This document shows, one piece after another, positions 1 through 5,858 of a stretch of 17,629 bases of DNA; positions within the stretch are counted from its first letter, which is position 1; every line of letters begins with the position of its first letter. A model generated the notes under the pieces. It was not told the origin of the DNA. It made no database searches and was given only the letters and a program-made list of their open reading frames with translations. Source of the DNA: Methylophaga sp. GTDB lineage: Bacteria; Pseudomonadota; Gammaproteobacteria; Nitrosococcales; Methylophagaceae. The position numbers were made by a program, and so were the translations under genes. Location of the stretch: NCBI GenBank assembly GCA_013139345.1, contig WTAY01000083.1:1-17629 (forward strand). The letters are read 5' to 3'.

Positions 1-1178
1 CAGGTGCTGATGATGCAACAAGTTGCTTAGCTGAAATTACTATTAATGATCGCTCTACTGAGTGGAAAATACGCCAAACAGTGATTACTGCTGAATCTAC
101 ACTCTATAAATACACGCAAACAAAAAGTAATGTAAAACCACCACAACAACCACTGACTAAATTAGGTTTCTTTAGTGAAGAAAGCGGCAGTGAATTGGCG
201 ACGCAAACAGGTCAAGCCATTGCTGAAGGTATGAGCCTAGCCCGTGAACTCAGTAATTTGCCAGGCAATATCTGCACACCGACCTATTTAGCCGAACAAG
301 CGATTGAACTTGGTGAACGTTTTGACAGTGTTACAACCACCATTCTTGATGAAGCTGAAATGGAAGAGTTAGGCATGGGTTCGTTATTGTCAGTCTCTCG
401 TGGTAGCCGTGAACCTGCAAAACTGATTACTATGAATTACCAAGGCGCAGGTGATGAGCGCCCAGTAGTCCTAGTTGGTAAAGGTCTGACTTTTGATGCG
501 GGTGGTATTTCACTTAAACCTTCTCAAGGTATGGATGAAATGAAATATGATATGTGCGGTAGCGCAAGTGTATTTGGGACTATTTCAGCCATTGCCGAAC
601 TCAACTTACCGATTAATGTAATTGGTGTTGTTCCTAGCTCAGAAAACATGCCTGATGGTGATGCAAATAAACCCGGTGACGTTGTTACCAGCATGGCAGG
701 AAAAACGATTGAGATCCTTAATACCGATGCTGAAGGCCGCTTAATACTTTGTGATGCATTAACTTATAGCGAACGCTTCAATCCTGCCATCGTTATTGAT
801 ATTGCAACATTAACAGGTGCAATCATCGTTGCTCTAGGGCGACAAGCAACCGGCTTATTCTCAAATGATCAAAGCCTAGCGGATGCTCTAATGCAAGCCG
901 GTAATGACAGTCATGACCGCACATGGCAGTTACCTTTATGGGATGACTATCAACCACAATTAGATAGTAACTTTGCTGATATTGCCAATATTGGTGGCAA
1001 AGAAGCGGGAAGCGTAACAGCCGCATGTTTCTTAGCTCGATTTACTGAGAAATTCACATGGGCTCACCTTGATATTGCAGGAACAGCGTGGAACAGTGGT
1101 AAAGCGAAAGGTGCAACAGGTCGTCCAGTGCCGCTATTAGTGCAATATTTGTTGAACCGTATTGCAGATAAAAGCTAA
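1..1178 (+). CDS. pepA: Leucyl aminopeptidase (cytosol aminopeptidase, M17), 5'-truncated by the window edge
   Basis: This is an M17 metallo-aminopeptidase that removes N-terminal residues from peptides in the cytosol. In E. coli the same protein also binds DNA, as a Xer recombination accessory factor and carAB regulator. The frame is open from base 3 to the TAA at 1176-1178, giving about 391 visible codons. A GTG at 81 could be mistaken for the start, but coding sequence continues upstream of it and roughly 110 N-terminal residues lie outside the window. The metal and catalytic motifs are intact. VGKGLTFDAGG begins at base 474 and carries the Lys and Asp equivalent to E. coli K270 and D275. 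SLKP gives the catalytic Lys, KYDMCG a metal Asp, and NTDAEGR (bases 720-740) the remaining Asp and Glu ligands and the catalytic Arg. holC follows after 9 bases, as in E. coli. Confidence 0.96.
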   Translation, partial: GADDATSCLAEITINDRSTEWKIRQTVITAESTLYKYTQTKSNVKPPQQPLTKLGFFSEESGSELATQTGQAIAEGMSLARELSNLPGNICTPTYLAEQAIELGERFDSVTTTILDEAEMEELGMGSLLSVSRGSREPAKLITMNYQGAGDERPVVLVGKGLTFDAGGISLKPSQGMDEMKYDMCGSASVFGTISAIAELNLPINVIGVVPSSENMPDGDANKPGDVVTSMAGKTIEILNTDAEGRLILCDALTYSERFNPAIVIDIATLTGAIIVALGRQATGLFSNDQSLADALMQAGNDSHDRTWQLPLWDDYQPQLDSNFADIANIGGKEAGSVTAACFLARFTEKFTWAHLDIAGTAWNSGKAKGATGRPVPLLVQYLLNRIADKS

Positions 1179-1187
1179 AAAACCACG

Positions 1188-1610
1188 ATGACAAGTATTA
1201 GCTTTTATATTCTCAAAGGCGATATTGAACATAATCGGCAGGTACTTGCCTGCCGATTAACATCAAAGGCTTATTATCAAGGACAGACTATTTATATTCA
1301 CACCGATAATGCCGAACAAGCCGAGCAAGTTAATCAGGCTCTATGGTCGTTTCGTGCAGAGAGTTTTATTCCACATAACCTCATTAACGAAAACAATGAT
1401 GATTGCCAAGTATTAATTGGTCACGATTCAAAGCCACCACGATTAATGGACCTGCTTATTAATCTAGCAAGCGAACAGCCTTTATTTTTTAGTCAGTTCG
1501 ACCGAGTGGCTGAGTTTGTTAATGATCACTCAGATGTTAAAGCTGCAGGAAGAAAACGGTATCAATTCTACAAGCAACGCGGCTATGAAATAGAAACACA
1601 CTCTATCTAA
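1188..1610 (+). CDS. holC: DNA polymerase III chi subunit
   Basis: The chi subunit of the DNA polymerase III holoenzyme links the clamp loader (through psi, HolD) to single-strand binding protein at the replication fork. The protein is 140 residues, close to the 147 of E. coli HolC. It begins with the family-like strand SFYIL and has the characteristic block ALWSFRAESFIPHNL near residues 51-65, matching the E. coli ALWxxxAESFVPHNL region. The C-terminal helix, with RKRYQFYKQRGYEIET, matches the end of the family. The ATG follows the pepA stop by 9 bases and has no strong Shine-Dalgarno sequence, so translation is probably coupled to pepA. In E. coli and many relatives valS comes next; here a repeat-rich gap and an opposing sensor gene follow instead. 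Confidence 0.93.
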   Translation: MTSISFYILKGDIEHNRQVLACRLTSKAYYQGQTIYIHTDNAEQAEQVNQALWSFRAESFIPHNLINENNDDCQVLIGHDSKPPRLMDLLINLASEQPLFFSQFDRVAEFVNDHSDVKAAGRKRYQFYKQRGYEIETHSI

Positions 1611-1642
1611 GCTGCTTATTCACGGTTTCTCCAAAGATATTA

Positions 1643-1675
1643 TTTAACCACAGAGACACCGAGAACACGAAGTTT
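1643..1675. repeat. Dispersed-repeat fragment of the 'ACCACAGAGACAC...GAGAACAC' type
   Basis: The segment contains AACCACAGAGACACC followed by GAGAACACGAAG. It resembles a short dispersed sequence that recurs in non-coding DNA of many unrelated bacterial genomes, usually written like CCACAGAGACACAGAGAACAC. Only one copy is present in this window, so the assignment rests on recalled resemblance. It has no clear self-complementarity and its function is unknown. Confidence 0.4.
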
Positions 1676-1685
1676 AGGCTAGCTA

Positions 1686-1710
1686 TGTAGGAGGGGATTC
1701 ATCCCCGAAG
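1686..1710. repeat. REP-like palindromic element (GTAG head plus hairpin)
   Basis: A GTAG tetranucleotide (1687-1690) precedes GAG and a perfect 6-bp stem, GGGGAT / ATCCCC, with a 2-base loop (1693-1706), followed by GAAGAA. This layout, TGTAGGAG then a G+C-rich palindrome then CGAAGA, resembles the 35-bp REP element of Pseudomonas putida read in the matching orientation. REP elements of this kind are mobilised by RAYT (TnpA-REP, Y1) transposases, none of which is encoded here. A solitary copy like this may affect mRNA 3' ends. Confidence 0.5.
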
Positions 1711-1789
1711 AAACGTTGAACATTCCTCATGTTTTGATTATGGGTATATACCGGTAATAATTCAATCTGTAAAAAAACAGTACGAGTCT

Positions 1790-1867
1790 GTCATCCCCGT
1801 GAAAATGGGGTTCCAACGATAGTGGCCATTTTCACTGCCCATGGATTCCCATTTTCATGGGAATGAC
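1790..1867. repeat. Compound inverted repeat (GTCATYCCC...GGGAATGAC type)
   Basis: The two 26-base ends are inverted copies of each other with 22 of 26 positions matching (1790-1815 and 1842-1867). The left end begins GTCATCCCC and the right end finishes GGGAATGAC. Each end also folds on itself: CCCCGTGAAAATGGGG at 1795-1810 and CCCATTTTCATGGG at 1848-1861. The nonamer TGAAAATGG occurs three times, once direct (1800-1808) and twice inverted (1826-1834 and 1849-1857). Its terminal sequence resembles the widespread proteobacterial 'GTCATTCCCGCGAAAGCGGGAATCC' family, with the G+C-rich core drifted to A+T. It lies between converging genes and could work as a bidirectional transcript end, although it lacks a T run. 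Confidence 0.65.
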
Positions 1868-1928
1868 GAAGTGATAAACAGGCATCTTCATTTATCATGG
1901 ATATAGTTAAATAAGTCACCACCGAGCT

Positions 1929-4900
1929 TCAACGATACTGGGCTTTGAGTTGTTCTGCCAGCTCTTCAGCACTCACTGGGCGGCTGAAAAGGTATCCTTG
2001 GCCATAATCACACCCTAAGATGCTAAGGATTTTTTTCTGATATTCTTCCTCTATTCCTTCTGCAACAACCTGTAAATTGAAGTTCTCCGCCAAGGCTAAA
2101 ATTGAACGAATTATGGCGGAGTCATCTTGCTCTGGTGTTAGGTTCATAACAAACGATCGATCGATCTTAAGCACATCAACAGGAAATCGTTGTAGATAAC
2201 TCAAACTTGAATAGCCAGTACCAAAGTCATCAATACTCAAGTAAACCCCCAATTGTTTAAGTTTATCCATCATGATAATGGCTGAATCGACATCATCTAT
2301 CACAACACTTTCAGTGAGTTCAAATTCAACCTTATCAATTGTTACGTGTGTTTCAGAAAAAATTGATTCAACACGTTCGATAAAGTCATTCTGCCAAAAT
2401 TGTCGTGCTGACACATTAATTGACATGTTTTTTAACTCGGGATAATCCTGCTCCCAATCTTTCATTTGCTGGCAGGCTGTCAACATTACCCAATCACCAA
2501 TTTCCAGAATAACCCCAGTTTCTTCAGCCAGAGGAATAAATTCTGCTGGTGAGACTAATCCCATCTCAGGATGCTGCCAGCGAACTAACGCTTCTACTCC
2601 CGTTATTTTATTGGTCATTAAATCAACCTTTGGCTGATAATGTAAAACAAACTGTTGCGACTCTACGGCTTTACGTAACGCCTTTTCTAAGGTTAATCGT
2701 CTCGTTATTCTTTCATTTATTTCTGATGTATAAAATTGGCAATTATTTCGCCCTTGTTCTTTAGCAAGGTACATTGCAGAATCTGCATGTTGAATAAGGT
2801 CATCCGCATCATCAGCATCACTTGGATAAATACTAATACCAATACTGCCTGTAATCATCAACTCATGCTCACCTATAAAGTAGGGTTGCTTAATATTATT
2901 CAACAAATTTGTCGCGACCTCATTTGTATCCGTCAATGTTGATATGTCGGGTAAAACAATGACAAATTCATCACCACCAAATCGTGCCACCGTATCTTCT
3001 TCTCTTAATTCAGATATAAGACGTGCAGATAATATTTTGAGTAGCTCATCACCTATTTGATGACCTAATGAATCATTAATATATTTAAAATGGTCAATAT
3101 CAATGAATAATACCGCCATTTTGGACTGCGTCCGTTTAGCGTGAGCAATGGCTTGCTGTAAGCGGTCACGCAGTAAACTCCGATTAGGAAGTGAGGTTAA
3201 ATCATCATGTGTCGCCATAAAAGCAATACGCTTCTGACTTTCTTTACGCTCTGTAACATCCTCACTAACAGAAATAAAGTGACTGATATTGCCTACATTA
3301 TCTCTTAATGGCGTTACTGTTTGGTAAACAGAGATAAAGCTTGAATCTTTTCGTTGGTTAACAATTTCTCCACTCCATACCTCACCAGACTTAATGGTTA
3401 CCCACATTTTTTTTATATATTCACTAGACTCTTCTGTATTTGAATTTAAAACACTTGGTTTTTTGCCTATGACTTCGTCAGGCTGAAAGAGTGTTTGTTT
3501 GCTAAACGCATCATTGACCCATTCAATCGTACCGTAGTTATCTGTAATCATAATTGCATTTGCTGTTTTTTCAACGGCGGCACGATGAAGTCGCATTAAA
3601 TTTTGGTCTTCTGCCATTTGGCAAATAAGGCGTAAACCATCAGAAAAATCGTGCATGACTTGTTGGAGATCACTATCAAATATAGTGTCATCGTAAGTAT
3701 GCAAACCAATGATGGCATGAGTATCCCCTTCTGCAAGGTAGAAGGGTAAAAACAAACTATCTTTAATACCATCATTTTTTAAGCGACGACGCCACTCTAT
3801 AGGAATGTCGCTATCATTTGTTACCCTAACCAAGTGATGCTCACGTATCGCTGTAATAACAGGGCTACCATCGCAATGTAAGCCTGACCAGGTTTGAGAA
3901 TTTTCAAATAAAAAATCAGAAAGCTCTCCAGCATGACTTAACACTTGTTTCTCATTACCCTTACATATTTTGACCCATACGAGTGGCACATTAAGAATGT
4001 CCAACAATTCTTTAGTCACAAATTCTAGAACTGTTGGTACTGAGAAATTTGCTGTAACAACCATTTTCTCAGCCGTTCTAATTAACTGATTTGTCGCTCG
4101 TGTCAGATGGTTAATATGATTGTTTTCAATCGTGCCACTAATAGCTTGCCCAGTAGCTTCTTTATTAAGATGTAAGGATAGGTTGACCCAAATATAACGT
4201 TGATCGAGCCGCTTTAATCGTACTTCACCATTCCACGATATTTGTTTTTTTTCTAATAATGAATCTAAGGTGCGAGTAATGTATTCACGCTCTGCAGGAT
4301 GAAAGAACTCACTGACTGATCGCTGTAACGAGTAATGTAAATCATACGCTGATAGCTTTTTCCAAACGGGGCTTAAAAACTGCCAACAATGTTCTTTATC
4401 AATTTGAATAATGGCTTCATTAATATTGGTTACAACTTGTCGATAACGGCGTTCAGAGTGTAATAATTGCTCGGCATCTCTCGTCATCTCATTGTGCATT
4501 GTTTGAAAAGCAGTATTTAATTCAGCCACCTCATCATGTCCAGAAATAGTGACTATTAAGGGTTTTTTACCTAAAGCATAAGAACGCGCCTGCTCTGCCA
4601 TTTGTAGTAGAGGCAACACCATGAATTTTCTCACTGCCGTATTAATTAATAGACCTAGTAACATGGTCATAAATAAAATTAATATCGAGGTCTTAAGTAA
4701 TCTATTTTGTAAAGGCTGATATATTTCCTCTGAAGAAATAAGTCTAAAATATCGCCAGCCCATCGGCTCAATGGTGCTTGCAATAACTTGATGCTCATGT
4801 CCTAAAAACATCACAGGTTCAAGTAGTTCAACACCAGCACCAATCGTTTTTGTTAACCTTCTCTTTAGTGCCTGTTCATTAGGCCCTAGTTCAAAGACAT

Positions 4901-5741
4901 CGGGACTTTTTTCCAGCACATATTGCCATGGTCCGGCAAGAATAAACCGTCCCTGCTGATCTAAAACAAAATGATGTTCATTTTTATAGTTCTTATTTTT
5001 TGATTCAAAGAGCGAGAATATATTATTCAAACTGATATCAATGCCTAGTGTTGCTCGCCATTCACCATCAATATCAAGCGGGTAGATCACACTCGTCATC
5101 CATGACTCAGAGACTGGGTCAAATAATACTGGTGTCCACTTTATGGTTCTATCAGGATTACTTTCTGGAGATGCAAGCGTCATCCAAGGTGTCGATAAAT
5201 AATCAGTACTATCAGACATAACATAAACAAAATCTGGGTGAGACAAATCGAATATCAATTCACCTCGATCGTGGCCTAACATCCAGATATTGTCTAATAC
5301 TTGATTAGATGTTGCCGATGCGCCAAAACTATTAAATACATCCATCGCTGTAATATAAAACTGCTTGGTTTGTTTGGTGAGTTCAATATCAGAAGGTAAA
5401 AACAAACCTGCTTGTTCTTGACCATTAAATGTACTTATTCTATTACGCCATGCACCATCTTCAAACTGCATCATTCTTTGTTCAAAAGACGTGTATTGAT
5501 CCTCTGGCGACGTAGCTAACTCATTTTTTAACAAGCGCGACAATGCTTTTATATTTGGGGATGCAAGCTGGATAAAACGCTGATAATTATCAATCGTATC
5601 GCGTGTTATAACTTGAATTTCAGTTAATGTTGATTCAAGTAGATGTTGCTTTGAATAGTGATAATAAACCCACAATGAAGGTATCGAGACGAACAACACG
5701 CATGCCGTCACAACCACACTCATCTTGCGAGAAATATTCAT
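1929..5741 (-). CDS. Membrane-bound Cache-HAMP-PAS-GAF-PAS-GGDEF-EAL cyclic-di-GMP enzyme
   Basis: This is a 1270-residue sensor predicted to make and degrade cyclic di-GMP at the inner membrane. A transmembrane helix (about 8-28) and a second one (about 351-370) flank a periplasmic Cache-type domain, with GIDISLNNIF near 233-242. HAMP (about 371-425), PAS (about 431-545), GAF (about 555-710) and a second PAS (about 715-835, ending SVSEDVTERK) follow. The GGDEF domain has the exact GGDEF motif (922-926) and an intact inhibitory site RxxD (913-916) five residues before it. The EAL domain has EAL (1050-1052), NVSARQF, ELTES, DDFGTGYSS, KIDRSF and VAEGIE, so both catalytic domains look complete; which activity dominates cannot be read from sequence. 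The ligand of the Cache domain is unknown. The ATG at 5741 is followed directly by the first membrane helix. The gene lies antisense between holC and valS, which are normally adjacent. No specific gene name is justified. Confidence 0.93.
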   Translation of the reverse strand: MNISRKMSVVVTACVLFVSIPSLWVYYHYSKQHLLESTLTEIQVITRDTIDNYQRFIQLASPNIKALSRLLKNELATSPEDQYTSFEQRMMQFEDGAWRNRISTFNGQEQAGLFLPSDIELTKQTKQFYITAMDVFNSFGASATSNQVLDNIWMLGHDRGELIFDLSHPDFVYVMSDSTDYLSTPWMTLASPESNPDRTIKWTPVLFDPVSESWMTSVIYPLDIDGEWRATLGIDISLNNIFSLFESKNKNYKNEHHFVLDQQGRFILAGPWQYVLEKSPDVFELGPNEQALKRRLTKTIGAGVELLEPVMFLGHEHQVIASTIEPMGWRYFRLISSEEIYQPLQNRLLKTSILILFMTMLLGLLINTAVRKFMVLPLLQMAEQARSYALGKKPLIVTISGHDEVAELNTAFQTMHNEMTRDAEQLLHSERRYRQVVTNINEAIIQIDKEHCWQFLSPVWKKLSAYDLHYSLQRSVSEFFHPAEREYITRTLDSLLEKKQISWNGEVRLKRLDQRYIWVNLSLHLNKEATGQAISGTIENNHINHLTRATNQLIRTAEKMVVTANFSVPTVLEFVTKELLDILNVPLVWVKICKGNEKQVLSHAGELSDFLFENSQTWSGLHCDGSPVITAIREHHLVRVTNDSDIPIEWRRRLKNDGIKDSLFLPFYLAEGDTHAIIGLHTYDDTIFDSDLQQVMHDFSDGLRLICQMAEDQNLMRLHRAAVEKTANAIMITDNYGTIEWVNDAFSKQTLFQPDEVIGKKPSVLNSNTEESSEYIKKMWVTIKSGEVWSGEIVNQRKDSSFISVYQTVTPLRDNVGNISHFISVSEDVTERKESQKRIAFMATHDDLTSLPNRSLLRDRLQQAIAHAKRTQSKMAVLFIDIDHFKYINDSLGHQIGDELLKILSARLISELREEDTVARFGGDEFVIVLPDISTLTDTNEVATNLLNNIKQPYFIGEHELMITGSIGISIYPSDADDADDLIQHADSAMYLAKEQGRNNCQFYTSEINERITRRLTLEKALRKAVESQQFVLHYQPKVDLMTNKITGVEALVRWQHPEMGLVSPAEFIPLAEETGVILEIGDWVMLTACQQMKDWEQDYPELKNMSINVSARQFWQNDFIERVESIFSETHVTIDKVEFELTESVVIDDVDSAIIMMDKLKQLGVYLSIDDFGTGYSSLSYLQRFPVDVLKIDRSFVMNLTPEQDDSAIIRSILALAENFNLQVVAEGIEEEYQKKILSILGCDYGQGYLFSRPVSAEELAEQLKAQYR

Positions 5742-5813
5742 CCGTGCTCTTTCGTTAGGTTAGCAACATGCTTCACGCTGATATTCCCTATCCATATTCA
5801 ATTCACATCAAGG

Positions 5814-5819
5814 TATAAT
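5814..5819 (+). promoter_or_regulatory. Candidate -10 element of the valS promoter
   Basis: A perfect TATAAT lies 39 bases before the valS ATG. No good -35 box is present at 16-18 bases upstream (TCCATA or similar), and the TG of an extended -10 is absent. Transcription would start near 5826 and leave a leader of about 33 bases, too short for a riboswitch or attenuator. valS needs its own promoter here because the upstream neighbour is transcribed in the other direction. Confidence 0.5.
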
Positions 5820-5843
5820 GCCCGTCTTATATTTTTTATTCAA
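5815..5843 (-). promoter_or_regulatory. Candidate divergent promoter of the cyclic-di-GMP gene
   Basis: On the minus strand TTGAAT (5838-5843) and CATTAT (5815-5820) are 17 bases apart, each matching 4 of 6 consensus positions. The -10 hexamer overlaps the opposing valS TATAAT almost completely, so the two promoters could exclude each other. The match is only moderate, and A+T-rich DNA yields such pairs by chance. Confidence 0.3.
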
Positions 5844-5858
5844 CTTTTAGAAAAAACC

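Larger units (their letters stand above)
1611..1928. other. Repeat-rich non-coding gap between convergent holC and the cyclic-di-GMP gene
   Basis: These 318 bases lie between two converging genes. I see no plausible coding sequence. Three separate dispersed-repeat-like segments fill much of it: a CCACAGAGACACC-type segment (1643-1675), a REP-like palindrome (1686-1710) and a compound inverted repeat (1790-1867). The rest (about 1711-1789 and 1868-1928) is A+T-rich and shows nothing recognisable. No hairpin followed by a T run was found next to either stop codon, so the 1790-1867 inverted repeat is the best candidate for separating the two transcripts. Confidence 0.7.

Noticed and set aside
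81..1178. pepA as a complete 365-residue gene starting at the GTG at 81
   Set aside because: The same frame continues open to the left edge with family-like sequence, and the metal residues map to E. coli numbering only if about 110 residues lie upstream; the gene is cut by the window.
1767..1780. CTGT-A run-ACAG as a small hairpin terminator after holC
   Set aside because: The stem is only four base pairs with no G+C-rich base or following T run, and it is about 157 bases beyond the holC stop.
1929..5741. Degenerate GGDEF or EAL domain acting only as a cyclic-di-GMP receptor
   Set aside because: GGDEF, RxxD, EAL, DDFGTGYSS, KIDRSF and VAEGIE are all present; nothing in sequence argues for loss of catalysis.
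5820..5858. Leader regulation (T-box or attenuator) of valS
   Set aside because: The expected leader is only about 33 bases with no hairpin or Val-rich leader peptide, and T-boxes are not known in gammaproteobacterial valS genes.
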